DNA of 64,000 bases from Streptomyces sp. NBC_01288 (GCF_035982055.1 NZ_CP108427.1:9237001-9301000); one strand, 5' to 3'; positions 1 to 9,344 are shown, counted from the stretch's first letter. The notes: a model not told the origin generated them from the letters alone. Numbers and translations: made by a program.

Positions 1-491
1 AAGTTCTTCGGGTGGCCCTTGGTCCACAGGCGCTGGGTGCCCCACAGCGCCATCGGGATCAGCGGGACGCCGGCCTCCTGGGCCATGCGCGCGGCACCCG
101 ACTTGAAGCTCTTCAGGGTGAAGGACTGGGAGATCGTCGCCTCGGGGAAGACGCCGACGATCTCACCGGACCGCAGCGACTCCAGTGCGTGCTGGTAGGC
201 CGTCTCGCCCTGCTTGCGGTCCACCGGGATGTGCTTCATGCCGCGCATCAGCGGGCCCGAGATCTTGTGCCGGAACACCGACTCCTTCGCCATGAAGCGC
301 ACCAGGCGCTTCTGCGGCAGGGCGGCGAGACCGTCGAAGATGAAGTCCAGGTAGCTGATGTGGTTGCTGACCAGCACGGCGCCGCCCGAGCGCGGAATGT
401 TCTCCGACCCCTTGCAGTCGATCTTGAGGTCCCAGGCCTTGAACAGCGTTTGGGCGAGACCGATGACGGGGCGGTAGACAAGCTCAGCCAT
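1..491 (-). CDS. 1-acyl-sn-glycerol-3-phosphate acyltransferase (PlsC family), 3' end outside window
   Basis: Membrane-associated acyltransferase that would transfer a fatty acyl group to lysophosphatidic acid in phospholipid synthesis. The first 163 residues are visible and the gene continues past base 1. Family motifs are clear: the NHxxxxD catalytic box (NHISYLD) about 42 residues in, a GMKHIPVDR block that fits the usual acceptor-binding motif, and FPEATIS as the third box. The ATG at 491 gives MAELVYRPVIG, a normal start for the family. Several actinobacterial paralogues exist, so the exact acceptor is uncertain. The 186 bases upstream (492-677) include a short AT-richer stretch but no promoter I would defend. 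Confidence 0.85.
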   Translation of the reverse strand, partial: MAELVYRPVIGLAQTLFKAWDLKIDCKGSENIPRSGGAVLVSNHISYLDFIFDGLAALPQKRLVRFMAKESVFRHKISGPLMRGMKHIPVDRKQGETAYQHALESLRSGEIVGVFPEATISQSFTLKSFKSGAARMAQEAGVPLIPMALWGTQRLWTKGHPKN

Positions 492-677
492 GGACGGGGT
501 GGACCCTTCTCTCTGCCTGGAAGGGGTTCTCCGGGCGGGAAAGCTACGCAGCCGTAGGTTTACGGCATTGCGCAGATCGTGCCCCAAGAACGAACGACTG
601 GCCAGTCCTCGTGCCGCAGAACGGCGAGATCCTCGTCACGTCGATCGCTTGATCCACCTCGGGCTTTTAAGTTCCCT

Positions 678-1094
678 TTACTGTGCGCGAACCGTCACTC
701 GACGCACGAGCAGGTACATCTCGCACCCCAGGCAGTACCCGAACGCGGCATTGAGGAACGCGGCCGCCAACGCGGCCCCGGTCGCCGCGAGCCCGAGCCA
801 GTCGGGACCCAGGCCGAAACCGACCAGTCCCACCCCGGCGAAGACCAGACCGACCCCCTGTGCGAACCGCGGCGGCTCCGGCGACTCGAACTCGGTCGGC
901 GGTCCGATCCGGGGCCGTACGGCCTTCCGGAACAGCCAGCCGTACGGCGATCGGCCCACGCCGCCCGCCGCGCCCAGCGCGAACGCCAGGGTCTGCCAGG
1001 CCAGCAGCCAGAAACTGCCGGTGATCAGCACGACCGCCAGTACCACGGTCGTCAGGGCCGCCCCGAAGCGCGGTCCTCTTACGTCGATGTCCAT
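678..1094 (-). CDS. DUF4395 family membrane protein
   Basis: A 138-residue integral membrane protein with hydrophobic segments near residues 12-42 and 78-115. It carries the DUF4395 signature near its C-terminus, a paired-cysteine CLGCEMY motif. DUF4395 proteins are often encoded beside thioredoxin-like genes, and here the thioredoxin-family gene starts divergently 75 bases away. A role in thiol/redox handling at the membrane, possibly with that partner, is an inference from context. The biochemical function of the family is unknown to me. Confidence 0.8.
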   Translation of the reverse strand: MDIDVRGPRFGAALTTVVLAVVLITGSFWLLAWQTLAFALGAAGGVGRSPYGWLFRKAVRPRIGPPTEFESPEPPRFAQGVGLVFAGVGLVGFGLGPDWLGLAATGAALAAAFLNAAFGYCLGCEMYLLVRRVTVRAQ

Positions 1095-1169
1095 GAATCA
1101 AGGATTCCGCAACGGAAAGGATTCGTGGTGCCGGGAATCTTTGCAGTCTCGTGAACGCTGGAGAATTCG

Positions 1170-1583
1170 ATGACCGGACTTGTGGTGTGCGTGGTGGTGC
1201 TCGCGGCGGCGAGCGCCTACGGAGTGCTGCATCGGCGGCGGAGCGGGAGAGTACGCGTGCGTGGGCGCGACGGCGGAAAACGGCTCGGCGCCGCCGAGCT
1301 GGGCGGCGACCTCGGCGAGAAGGCCACCCTGGTGCAGTTCTCCAGCGCGTTCTGCGCGCCCTGCCGGGCCACGCGCCGGGTGCTGGGCGAGGTGGCCGGC
1401 ATGGTCCCCGGTGTGAGCCACATCGAGATCGACGCCGAGGACCATCTGCACCTCGTACGGGAACTCGACATCCTGAAGACCCCCACCGTGCTGGTCCTCG
1501 ACGCCGACGGGCGGGTCGTACGGCGTGCCACCGGCCTCCCCCGCAAGGCGGATGTCATCGCTGCTCTGGGGGAGGCGGTCTGA
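1170..1583 (+). CDS. Membrane-anchored thioredoxin-family protein
   Basis: A 137-residue protein with an N-terminal hydrophobic anchor (residues 1-19, MTGLVVCVVVLAAASAYGV) followed by a thioredoxin fold. The redox-active motif is CAPC within SSAFCAPCRATRRVL, and the cis-proline is in the KTPTVLVLD segment. It probably acts as a thiol-disulphide reductase or electron carrier at the outer face of the membrane. It is divergent from the DUF4395 gene, which supports a shared redox role. The start is an ATG preceded by GGAG at close spacing. Confidence 0.85.
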   Translation: MTGLVVCVVVLAAASAYGVLHRRRSGRVRVRGRDGGKRLGAAELGGDLGEKATLVQFSSAFCAPCRATRRVLGEVAGMVPGVSHIEIDAEDHLHLVRELDILKTPTVLVLDADGRVVRRATGLPRKADVIAALGEAV

Positions 1584-1803
1584 CGGTCGTGACGCCATTG
1601 GTGAGGACATCGGTGAGTCATCTCCCATATGCCGGAACGTACTTGACTGTGCGCACCACCTATCGTCAACCTGACCGTATGCCTTCGGAACTCCTTCTCT
1701 ACGGGCGGGTGCACGTCGACCTGGCCCGCACCGCGAGCGCGCGCTGTCCGGGCTGTTGAGCAGCCACGGACCCCGTTCGTCCCCTCCGCAGAAGGACACG
1801 TCC

Positions 1804-2319
1804 ATGACGGCCACGCCCGACCTCGGCACCCGTACTCCTCAGCACGCCTCTCCCGACCTGCTGCGTTCCGTCTTCCGGCAGCACGCGGCCGGTGTGGCGG
1901 TGATCACCGCGCGCGGTGAGAACGGCCCGGTCGGCTTCACCGCCACCTCGCTCAGCTCCGTCTCCGCACAGCCCCCGATGCTGTCCTTCGGGATCAGTAC
2001 CGGCGCCTCCAGCTGGCCCGCGATATCCGGGGCCGACCATGTCGGCGTGCACGTACTGGGCGAGCATCAGGAGCAGTTGGCCGCCACCTTCGCGCGCAGC
2101 GGCGCCGACCGGTTCGGGGCGCCCACCGTCTGGCGCGAGGGCCCCGAGGGCGTGCCCGTCCTCGACGGCGTGCTCGCCTGGCTGGTGTGCCGGGTCGTCG
2201 CGCGCGTGCCCGCGGGGGACCACCGCATAGTCCTGGCCGAGGTCGTCCTCGGCGACCACGCGGGCACCGGCCGCCCGCTCCTCTACCACCAGGGGCGCTT
2301 CAACGGGCTGCGTGACTGA
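1804..2319 (+). CDS. Flavin reductase family protein (FMN-binding split barrel)
   Basis: A 171-residue NAD(P)H:flavin oxidoreductase-like protein. The N-terminal SVFRQHAAGVAVITARGENGPVGFTATSLSSVSAQPPMLSF block is the usual FMN-binding split-barrel core. The family supplies reduced FMN/FAD to monooxygenases, but no monooxygenase gene lies next to it. I chose the ATG at 1804 because it is preceded by an AAGGA-type ribosome site. A TTG 48 bases upstream is in frame but has no such site. It is one of three flavin-reductase domains in this window; the others are at 51538-53997 and 56545-57153. Confidence 0.85.
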   Translation: MTATPDLGTRTPQHASPDLLRSVFRQHAAGVAVITARGENGPVGFTATSLSSVSAQPPMLSFGISTGASSWPAISGADHVGVHVLGEHQEQLAATFARSGADRFGAPTVWREGPEGVPVLDGVLAWLVCRVVARVPAGDHRIVLAEVVLGDHAGTGRPLLYHQGRFNGLRD

Positions 2320-2328
2320 GGCCACTCC

Positions 2329-2348
2329 GGGTGGGTGACGGGCCACCC
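2329..2348 (+). terminator. Weak stem-loop after the flavin reductase gene
   Basis: GGGTGG at 2329-2334 pairs with CCACCC at 2343-2348, ten bases past the stop codon, with an 8-base loop. The stem is only six pairs and there is no T run, so termination is possible rather than certain. The rest of 2349-2562, up to etfB, holds no motif I can defend. Confidence 0.3.
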
Positions 2349-2562
2349 TGCGGAAGCGTCGAGTTCCGATTACGCTGCGTTGCACAGGTCACAGTTCAAA
2401 GCGCTTGCTTAGCGGGCACCCCTTGGGGGAGCGTAGGAGTGCGTACTGGCGAGTAATATTTCGCTCGGAGCACCGGTCGCCCCCACCGGGAACGGCCGTT
2501 CAGGGCGCCTATGCTGCCTGGAAGTAGGCAGCCGAAAATGACGATGCAGTAGGAGAGCCGGC

Positions 2563-3351
2563 GTGAGCTTGAGGATCGTTGTCACTGTGAAGTACGTGCC
2601 CGACGCCACTGGCGACCGGCACTTCGCCGATGACCTGACCGTCGACCGGGACGACGTGGACGGTCTGCTCTCCGAGCTCGACGAGTACGCGGTCGAGCAG
2701 GCGCTGCAGATCTCCGAGAACTCGGACGACGACGTGGAGATCACCGTCCTGACCGTGGGCCCGGAGGACGCCAAGGACGCCCTGCGCAAGGCGCTGTCCA
2801 TGGGCGCCGACAAGGCGATCCACGTCGAGGACGACGACCTGCACGGCACCGACGTCATCGGCACCTCCCTGGTGCTGGCCAAGGCGATCGAGAAGGCCGG
2901 CTTCGACCTGGTCGTCTCCGGCATGGCCTCCACGGACGGCACCGCCGGTGTGATCCCCGCCCTGCTGGCCGAGCGCCTGGGCGTCCCGCAGGTCACGCTG
3001 CTCTCCGAGGTCTCCGTCGCGGACGGCGTCGTCAAGGGCCGCCGTGACGGCGACACCGCCAGCGAGCAGCTGGAGGCCTCCCTGCCGGCCGTCGTGTCGG
3101 TCACCGACCAGTCGGGCGAGGCGCGTTACCCGTCCTTCAAGGGCATCATGGCCGCCAAGAAGAAGCCGGTTCAGGCCTGGGACCTCTCCGACCTGGAGAT
3201 CGACACCGACGAGGTCGGCCTCGAAGGCGCCTGGACCGCCGTCGACTCCGCGGCCCAGCGCCCCGCGCGCACCGCCGGCACGATCGTCAAGGACGAGGGC
3301 GAGGGCGGCAAGCAGCTCGCCGAGTTCCTCGCGGGCCAGAAGTTCATCTAA
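2563..3351 (+). CDS. etfB: Electron transfer flavoprotein beta subunit
   Basis: A 262-residue EtfB/FixA protein, the AMP-binding subunit of the soluble EtfAB heterodimer. EtfAB carries electrons from acyl-CoA dehydrogenases to the membrane quinone pool. Characteristic blocks are the start MSLRIVVTVKYVPDATGDR, the VLTVGPEDAKDALRKALSMGADKAIHV segment, and VVSGMASTDGTAGVIPALLAERLG followed by RYPSFKGIMAAKKKP. The GTG start has a GGAG ribosome site. etfA follows after 69 bases, the normal actinobacterial order. Confidence 0.97.
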   Translation: MSLRIVVTVKYVPDATGDRHFADDLTVDRDDVDGLLSELDEYAVEQALQISENSDDDVEITVLTVGPEDAKDALRKALSMGADKAIHVEDDDLHGTDVIGTSLVLAKAIEKAGFDLVVSGMASTDGTAGVIPALLAERLGVPQVTLLSEVSVADGVVKGRRDGDTASEQLEASLPAVVSVTDQSGEARYPSFKGIMAAKKKPVQAWDLSDLEIDTDEVGLEGAWTAVDSAAQRPARTAGTIVKDEGEGGKQLAEFLAGQKFI

Positions 3352-3420
3352 GGCCCCCGGGTCAAGGCCCAACTCGCTTACCGCCCCTCAGACTTCGCAC
3401 GCACGCAGGAGACCAACCTC

Positions 3421-4383
3421 ATGGCTGAAGTTCTCGTCTACGTCGACCACGTGGACGGCGCCGTCCGCAAGCCCACCCTGGAGCTGCTGACCCTGGCCCG
3501 CCGTATCGGCGAGCCCGTCGCGGTCGCCCTCGGCGCCGGTGCGGAGAACACCGCCGCCGCGCTCGCCGAGCACGGCGCGGTGAAGGTGCTCACGCACGAC
3601 GCCGCCGAGTACGCCGACTACCTCGTCGTACCGAAGGTGGACGCCCTCCAGGCCGCTGTCGAGGCCGTCTCCCCGGCCGCCGTCCTGGTGCCGTCCTCCG
3701 CCGAGGGCAAGGAGATCGCCGCCCGGCTGGCCGTACGCATCGGCTCCGGCATCATCACCGACGCCACCGACCTGGAGGCCGACGACAAGGGCCCCGTGGC
3801 CACGCAGTCGGTGTTCGCCGCCTCCTTCACCACCAAGACCCGTGTCTCCAAGGGCACCCCGGTCATCACCGTGAAGCCGAACTCGGCCGCTGTCGAGGCC
3901 GCCCCGGCCGCCGGCACCGTCGAAGCCCTCGCGGTCACCTTCTCGGACAAGGCCACCGGCACCAAGGTCACCGCGCGCACCCCGCGCGAGTCGACCGGCC
4001 GCCCGGAGCTGACCGAGGCCGCGATCGTCGTCTCCGGCGGCCGCGGTGTGAACGGCGCGGACAACTTCGCGATCATCGAGGCCCTCGCCGACTCCCTCGG
4101 CGCGGCTGTGGGCGCCTCGCGTGCCGCTGTCGACGCCGGCTGGTACCCGCACTCCAACCAGGTCGGCCAGACCGGCAAGAGCGTCTCCCCGCAGCTCTAC
4201 ATCGCCAACGGCATCTCCGGCGCGATCCAGCACCGCGCGGGCATGCAGACCTCGAAGACGATCGTGGCCGTCAACAAGGACGCCGAGGCCCCGATCTTCG
4301 ACCTCGTCGACTACGGCGTGGTCGGCGACCTCTTCGACGTCGTCCCGCAGCTCACCGAAGAGGTCAACTCCCGCAAGGGCTGA
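3421..4383 (+). CDS. etfA: Electron transfer flavoprotein alpha subunit
   Basis: A 320-residue EtfA/FixB protein, the FAD-carrying partner of EtfB. The C-terminal FAD domain is intact: SGGRGVNGADNFAIIEALADSLGAAVGASRAAVDAGW, then QVGQTGKSVSPQLYIANGISGAIQH and IVAVNKDAEAPIFDLVDYGVVGD. Its AGGAG site lies just upstream of the ATG. It is the last gene of the etfB-etfA pair, which is closed by the strong stem-loop at 4403-4433. Confidence 0.97.
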   Translation: MAEVLVYVDHVDGAVRKPTLELLTLARRIGEPVAVALGAGAENTAAALAEHGAVKVLTHDAAEYADYLVVPKVDALQAAVEAVSPAAVLVPSSAEGKEIAARLAVRIGSGIITDATDLEADDKGPVATQSVFAASFTTKTRVSKGTPVITVKPNSAAVEAAPAAGTVEALAVTFSDKATGTKVTARTPRESTGRPELTEAAIVVSGGRGVNGADNFAIIEALADSLGAAVGASRAAVDAGWYPHSNQVGQTGKSVSPQLYIANGISGAIQHRAGMQTSKTIVAVNKDAEAPIFDLVDYGVVGDLFDVVPQLTEEVNSRKG

Positions 4384-4402
4384 TGCTTTTGAGGTTGTAC
4401 GA

Positions 4403-4433
4403 GGCTCCCGTGACCCATGTGGTCGCGGGAGCC
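4403..4433. terminator. Bidirectional intrinsic-type terminator between etfA and the convergent nuclease-fold gene
   Basis: A 13-bp inverted repeat, GGCTCCCGTGACC (4403-4415) against GGTCGCGGGAGCC (4421-4433), with a 5-base loop and one G-U pair. It sits between two convergent genes, 20 bases after the etfA stop and just before the stop of the gene on the other strand. It should therefore serve both. Confidence 0.8.
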
Positions 4434-4438
4434 TTCGT

Positions 4439-5335
4439 TCATCCCAGGGTGATGGTGGACTGCACGGGCAGATGGTCGCTCGGGAACTGGCTGTTCTCGG
4501 AGAAGGTGTTGAGGGCCGTCCGGCGCACGGTGACGCCCGGGGAGACCAGGATCCAGTCGATGCGGGGACCGTCCGGCACGAGCGCGCGGTAGCCGTGGAA
4601 GCTGGCGTACAGCTGCCCGCGCGCGGCCGCCGCGTCCCAGGTGTCCCTGAGGCCCGCGCCCGCGTCCAGCATCGTGGAGTAGACCGAGGTGGTGTACGCG
4701 GCGGTGTTGAAGTCGCCGGTGACCACGAGCGGCAGGGAACTGTCCAGGTGGGCGAGGCGTTCGGCGATGAGCGCGGCGGCGCGCTCGCGTGCGTACTGAC
4801 TCGCGTTGTCCAGGTGGGTGTTGAGGACGTAGAACTGCCGTCCCTTGTCCCCGAGATCGCGGAACCGGATCCAGGTGGCGATGCGCGGGTGGTCGCCGCC
4901 CCAGGTGTTCGACCCGATCACGGCGGGCGTGTCGGAGAGCCAGAACTGGTCGTACTCGACGGGGGCGAGGCGGCGGGTGTCGTAGAAGATCGCCGTCTCC
5001 TCGTCGAAACTGCCGCCCTTGCGGCCGCCGCCGATCCAGTCGTAGTGCGGGAGGTCCTGCTTGATGTCCTGGAGCTGCGCGTAGAGGCCCTCCTGGGTGC
5101 CGATGACGTCGGGGGCCGCGCGGAGCAGCAGGTCGCGCATCACCGGGCGGCGGACCTTCCAGCTGTTGGGCTCGTCGGTGCTCGCGTACCGCAGGTTGAA
5201 CGTCATGACGTCCAGCAGGCGGGTCTCCTTCCGGGCCGAGGCGGAGCGTGCGGTACCGATGAGCGGCAGCGCGATGGCGGCCGCCACCAGCGTGCTCAGC
5301 CCCGCGCGACGGGTGACCGTCCTGGCAGTCGACAT
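4439..5335 (-). CDS. Secreted endonuclease/exonuclease/phosphatase family protein
   Basis: A 298-residue exported protein. The N-terminus MSTARTVTRRAGLSTLVAAAIALPLIG has twin arginines before a hydrophobic stretch, so export by Tat or Sec is likely. The mature part has the DNase I-like metal-dependent fold: FNLRY, an IGTQEG glutamate motif, NTHLDN, GDFNT, RIDWIL and a terminal SDHLP histidine motif. The substrate could be a nucleic acid, a phosphoinositide or another phosphodiester and cannot be told from sequence. The start at 5335 has a GGGGAGGGG ribosome site. In-frame codons further upstream would add an unlikely leader. Confidence 0.85.
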   Translation of the reverse strand: MSTARTVTRRAGLSTLVAAAIALPLIGTARSASARKETRLLDVMTFNLRYASTDEPNSWKVRRPVMRDLLLRAAPDVIGTQEGLYAQLQDIKQDLPHYDWIGGGRKGGSFDEETAIFYDTRRLAPVEYDQFWLSDTPAVIGSNTWGGDHPRIATWIRFRDLGDKGRQFYVLNTHLDNASQYARERAAALIAERLAHLDSSLPLVVTGDFNTAAYTTSVYSTMLDAGAGLRDTWDAAAARGQLYASFHGYRALVPDGPRIDWILVSPGVTVRRTALNTFSENSQFPSDHLPVQSTITLG

Positions 5336-5520
5336 GTGCGTCCCCTCCCCTTGGGAGTCAGGATGAAGGGGCGAGGCGCCGGGCGGAAGAGGGCCTGGGG
5401 ACGACAGTGAACGCGACGGGTTCACGGCGTGGACAGGGTGTTGACCGGCGGGAAGCTCCATGGATAACTTCGTTCTACGGATTGTTGATTCCGTAGAGCG
5501 GAAAACCGGAGGGTGTGGGC

Positions 5521-6825
5521 ATGGGTCAGGGCGAGCAGGAGAAGGTGGCGACGAGCCTCGCGGGCGCGGTCAGCGAGGAGATCAGCGCCTCCCTGGCACC
5601 GGTCGACGCCGAACTGGAGCGCCGCTACCCCGGCGACCCCGGCACCCGGCAGCCCGTCCACACGGTCTACGTCCCCGGTGACGTCTTCGCCGCCGACACG
5701 ATCCGCAGCTGGGGCGACCGGGCGCTGGCCGCCCTCGACGAACACGCCCCCGACGCGGCCTCCTTCGCCGCCGTCCTCGGCCTCTCCGACGACCTCGCGG
5801 AGCCCGTCCACGCGCGCGTGCGGGCCAAGTTGGAGCGCGAGCCCATCGAGGACCTGCGCGTCGACTTCGAGGACGGCTACGGCCCCCGCCCCGACGCCGA
5901 GGAGGACGAGGCCGCCGCCCGCGCGGCCCGCCTGATCGCCGAGGCGTACGAGAAGGGCACGGCGGCCCCGTACATGGGCATCCGTATGAAGTGCATGGAG
6001 GCACCGGTACGGGACCGGGGCATCCGCACCCTCGACATCTTCCTCACCGGGCTCATGGAGGCCGGCGGGCTCCCGGACGGCCTGGTCCTGACGCTCCCCA
6101 AGGTCACGTACGCCGAGCAGGTCACCGCCATGGTGCGCCTCCTGGATGCCTTCGAGAAGGCGCGCGGGCTGGAGCCGGGCCGGATCGGCTTCGAGATCCA
6201 GATCGAGACCAGCCAGTCCATCCTCGCCACCGACGGCACCGCCACCGTCGCCCGCATGATCCAGGCCGCCGAGGGCCGCGCCACCGGCCTGCACTACGGC
6301 ACCTTCGACTACAGCGCCTGCCTCGGCGTCTCCGCCGCCTACCAGGCCAGCGACCACCCGGCCGCCGACCACGCCAAGGCGATCATGCAGGTCGCCGCGG
6401 CGGGGACGGGCGTGCGTGTCTCGGACGGCTCGACGAACGTGCTGCCGGTGGGCCCGACGGCGAAGGTCCACGACGCCTGGCGGCTGCACTACGGCCTCAC
6501 CCGTCGGGCGTTGTCCCGCGCCTACTACCAGGGCTGGGACATGCACCCCGGCCACATCCCCACCCGCTACGCGGCCGTCTTCGCCTTCTACCGCGAGGGC
6601 TTCGAACAGGCCGCCGCGCGTCTCGCCCGCTACGCCAACCACGCAGGCGGAGACGTCATGGACGAGCCCGCCACCGCCAAGGCCCTCAGCGGCTATCTGC
6701 TGCGCGGCCTGGACTGCGGCGCGCTCGACATCGCCGAGGTGGCCAGGGCGACCGGGCTGACCCGGATGGACCTGGAGGGCTTCGCGTCGCCGCGCCGGGG
6801 CGACCTCACGGCGTCCGCCAAGTAG
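5521..6825 (+). CDS. HpcH/HpaI aldolase / citrate lyase-like protein (DUF6986)
   Basis: A 434-residue protein of the phosphoenolpyruvate-binding TIM-barrel superfamily that includes CitE-type lyases and HpcH aldolases. Visible blocks are LRVDFEDGYG (acidic metal-binding motif), GIRMKCMEAPVRDRGIRT, GFEIQIETSQSI and GLHYGTFDYSACLG. These fit a divalent-metal-dependent C-C lyase or aldolase acting on a short 2-oxo or CoA acid. The substrate is unknown. The ATG at 5521 lies 7 bases after GGAGG; a GTG six bases earlier is too close to that site. It appears to be transcribed alone. Confidence 0.8.
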   Translation: MGQGEQEKVATSLAGAVSEEISASLAPVDAELERRYPGDPGTRQPVHTVYVPGDVFAADTIRSWGDRALAALDEHAPDAASFAAVLGLSDDLAEPVHARVRAKLEREPIEDLRVDFEDGYGPRPDAEEDEAAARAARLIAEAYEKGTAAPYMGIRMKCMEAPVRDRGIRTLDIFLTGLMEAGGLPDGLVLTLPKVTYAEQVTAMVRLLDAFEKARGLEPGRIGFEIQIETSQSILATDGTATVARMIQAAEGRATGLHYGTFDYSACLGVSAAYQASDHPAADHAKAIMQVAAAGTGVRVSDGSTNVLPVGPTAKVHDAWRLHYGLTRRALSRAYYQGWDMHPGHIPTRYAAVFAFYREGFEQAAARLARYANHAGGDVMDEPATAKALSGYLLRGLDCGALDIAEVARATGLTRMDLEGFASPRRGDLTASAK

Positions 6826-6920
6826 CGGACGTGTCACAGGTGTTGGCGCCGGCTTCTGTTGTCACTGCCGCCCCGTAGGCTGTACGGCGTTCATGGATGT
6901 GCCACAGGGACGGAGCGGCG

Positions 6921-9344
6921 GTGCCTTCGGGGGAGAGCGGACGCGTGGACGGGGTCGACCGGTTGCTGGCCGGGCGCTATCGCGTCGTGGCCCGACTCGG
7001 GCGCGGCGGCATGGGCGTGGTCTGGCGGGCCGTGGACGAGGTCCTCGGCCGTGAGATCGCCGTCAAGGAACTGCGCACCTTCACCGACGCCCACGGACCC
7101 GAACTGGCCGACCTGCGCCTGCGGATGCAGCGCGAGGCACGGGCGGCGGCGCGGGTCCGCCATCCCGGCGTGGTCGCCGTGCACGACATCGCCGAGGTCG
7201 ACGGACGCCCGCTGATCGTCATGGAGCTGATCGACGGCCCCTCCCTGGACGACGTGCTGAGCGAGCGCGGCCCGATCGATCCGCGCGAGGCGGCCGGGAT
7301 CGGCGCGAAGGTGATGGAGGCGCTGGCCGCGGCACACGCCGTGGGTGTCCTGCACCGCGATGTGAAGCCCGGGAACATCCTGTTGGACCGCGCCGGCCGC
7401 GTCGTCCTCACGGACTTCGGCATCGCGACGATGGACGACCCGGGCGACGGCTCCGCCACCCACCTCACGCGCAGCGGTGAACTCATCGGCTCCCTGGACT
7501 ACTTGGCCCCCGAACGCGCCCAGGGCGCCGACCCCGGCCCGGCGTCCGACGTCTGGGCCCTGGGCGCCACGCTGTACGCGGCGGTCGAGGGCACGTCCCC
7601 GTTCCGCCGCACGTCCACGTACTCCACCCTCACGGCGATCGTCTCCGAGCCTCTGCCGGAACCCCGGCGGGCGGGGCGACTCGGGCCTGTCCTGCGTCAA
7701 CTGATGGAGAAGCGGGCGGAGTTGCGTCCTGGTGCGGATGGCGCCCGGGGGTTGCTGGAGGAGGTTGCGGGGGCGCCGGGGGTGGATCTGCCTACGGCTG
7801 TGTTGCGGGGGACGGCCGGGAGCGAGGGTGGGGTTCCTGCGGTGCCGCCGGGGTTCGGGGCAGTGGGGGCGCGGGGGAGTGCGGGGACGGGGGCGGGGGT
7901 TCCGGGACCGAAGGAGTCGGAGGGATCAACGGGGGTGCGGGCGACGGGCGTTGGGGCTTCTGGGTCGGGGGCGGGCCTGGCAGATCCCGATGCTGGGGCT
8001 GGGGTCCCGGGAGCGGCTGCCGCTGAGTCGACGGAGAGTGGGCAGGGCCTCGGGGCTGTACGGCATGCGGCTCCGGTTGGGCCGGGGTTCGGCGTCGGCG
8101 GCTCGGCTGGAGGCAGTGGGTCGGGGGCGGGGGTCGGTGGTCTGCCTCGGGAGGCGGCCGGGGTCGATGGCTCGGGGTGGTCCGGATCGGGAGGGACGGC
8201 ATCGGGGTCGGGAGGGCGATTTGGAGCTTCCGCGTACGGGCCGGGGTTCGGCGTCGACGGCTTGGCTGGAGGCAGTGGGTCGGGGGTGGGGGCTGGTGGT
8301 TTGCCTGGGGAGGCGGGACCGGGGACGGCCGGGGCCGATGCCGCGGGGTGGTCGGGAGGGCGACTTGGAGTATCCCCGTACGGGGCAGGTGCGGCAGGCC
8401 CGCCCGGGCCGGGAGGGGCAACATCCGGGTCCTCGCAGCCGCTTGAGGCATCGACGTACAGGTCTGCTGCGGCGGGACCCGACGGATCGGGCGACCAAGG
8501 CCCTGGCTCCGGTTCCTCGGAGCGACCCTCGTCGGACACCCTTCCGCCTACTTCCACTTCCGCGTCCCCTCCCGCATCCGTACCCCAAGGCTTCGGCCCG
8601 CCCCCTGCCTTCGTAGCCTCTGTACCTCAGCCGTCTCCGCCAACCGGGCCCATGGCCGGCCCAACCACACCCCGCCGCAAGGCCCGCATCCTGATAGCCG
8701 CCGCAGCCGTGGCCGCCGTCCTCGCCGGTGCCGGAGTGGTCGTCGCGAACATGGTCAACTCCGGTGACACCACGGTCACATCGCAGCCCAGCGACTCACC
8801 ACCGGCCGGTGCGCGTGGCGGCGCCGGCCCCGCCACGCCCGACGGTCGCAAGGACACCCACCCCTCGGCCGACCCCAAGCCCACCGGACAGGGCGACGAC
8901 GGGACCCAGGCGCCGACGGAGCAGGACCCCGGCAAGGGGAAGAGCACGGCGGCGGGGCGAGATCCCAGCGTCGCCCCGACCAAGTCCACGTCCGCCGGCG
9001 GCGGAGGCACCGGCGGCAGCGCCCCCACGACGGGCGGAGCCAGTCCCAGTTCCAGTCCCGTCTCCGCCTGCCAGTCCATCGGCGGCGGCAAGTACAACTG
9101 CCAGGTGTGGCGCAGCGCCAAGTCCTACACCGCGTCCGGCACCGAGGTCGGTGTCCTCGGCGCGGGTACCAACTATTTCTTCTGCCAAGAGAACCTGGGC
9201 CGCCGCGAGACGTACGGTCAGTGGACCAACACCTGGTGGGCGAAGACGGACGACGACAGCGGCAACACCGACGTCTATGTCAGCGACGTCTACCTCAAGG
9301 GCGGGGACAACGACGAGCCGGTGCCGGGTCTCCCGGTCTGTTGA
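6921..9344 (+). CDS. Receptor-type Ser/Thr protein kinase with long Gly/Ser-rich linker
   Basis: An 807-residue PknB-family kinase. The catalytic domain spans about residues 14-275: glycine loop LGRGGMGVVW, catalytic lysine in IAVKELR, HRDVKPGNILL, DFGIAT and an SLDYLAPE activation segment. A low-complexity region rich in Gly, Ala, Ser and Pro (about 285-570) follows, with two copies of a GPGFGV-(D/G)G-(S/L)AGGSGSG block. One transmembrane helix lies near 589-611. The extracytoplasmic tail ends in a compact domain with four cysteines (CQSIGGGKYNCQVW ... YFFCQENL ... LPVC). The GTG at 6921 follows a GGAG site; an ATG 24 bases upstream is possible. The ligand of the outer domain is unknown. Confidence 0.9.
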   Translation: MPSGESGRVDGVDRLLAGRYRVVARLGRGGMGVVWRAVDEVLGREIAVKELRTFTDAHGPELADLRLRMQREARAAARVRHPGVVAVHDIAEVDGRPLIVMELIDGPSLDDVLSERGPIDPREAAGIGAKVMEALAAAHAVGVLHRDVKPGNILLDRAGRVVLTDFGIATMDDPGDGSATHLTRSGELIGSLDYLAPERAQGADPGPASDVWALGATLYAAVEGTSPFRRTSTYSTLTAIVSEPLPEPRRAGRLGPVLRQLMEKRAELRPGADGARGLLEEVAGAPGVDLPTAVLRGTAGSEGGVPAVPPGFGAVGARGSAGTGAGVPGPKESEGSTGVRATGVGASGSGAGLADPDAGAGVPGAAAAESTESGQGLGAVRHAAPVGPGFGVGGSAGGSGSGAGVGGLPREAAGVDGSGWSGSGGTASGSGGRFGASAYGPGFGVDGLAGGSGSGVGAGGLPGEAGPGTAGADAAGWSGGRLGVSPYGAGAAGPPGPGGATSGSSQPLEASTYRSAAAGPDGSGDQGPGSGSSERPSSDTLPPTSTSASPPASVPQGFGPPPAFVASVPQPSPPTGPMAGPTTPRRKARILIAAAAVAAVLAGAGVVVANMVNSGDTTVTSQPSDSPPAGARGGAGPATPDGRKDTHPSADPKPTGQGDDGTQAPTEQDPGKGKSTAAGRDPSVAPTKSTSAGGGGTGGSAPTTGGASPSSSPVSACQSIGGGKYNCQVWRSAKSYTASGTEVGVLGAGTNYFFCQENLGRRETYGQWTNTWWAKTDDDSGNTDVYVSDVYLKGGDNDEPVPGLPVC

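Noticed and set aside
4383..4592. A 69-codon plus-strand frame starting at the etfA stop
   Set aside because: It runs through the strong terminator at 4403-4433 and then antisense to the nuclease-fold gene; no ribosome site.
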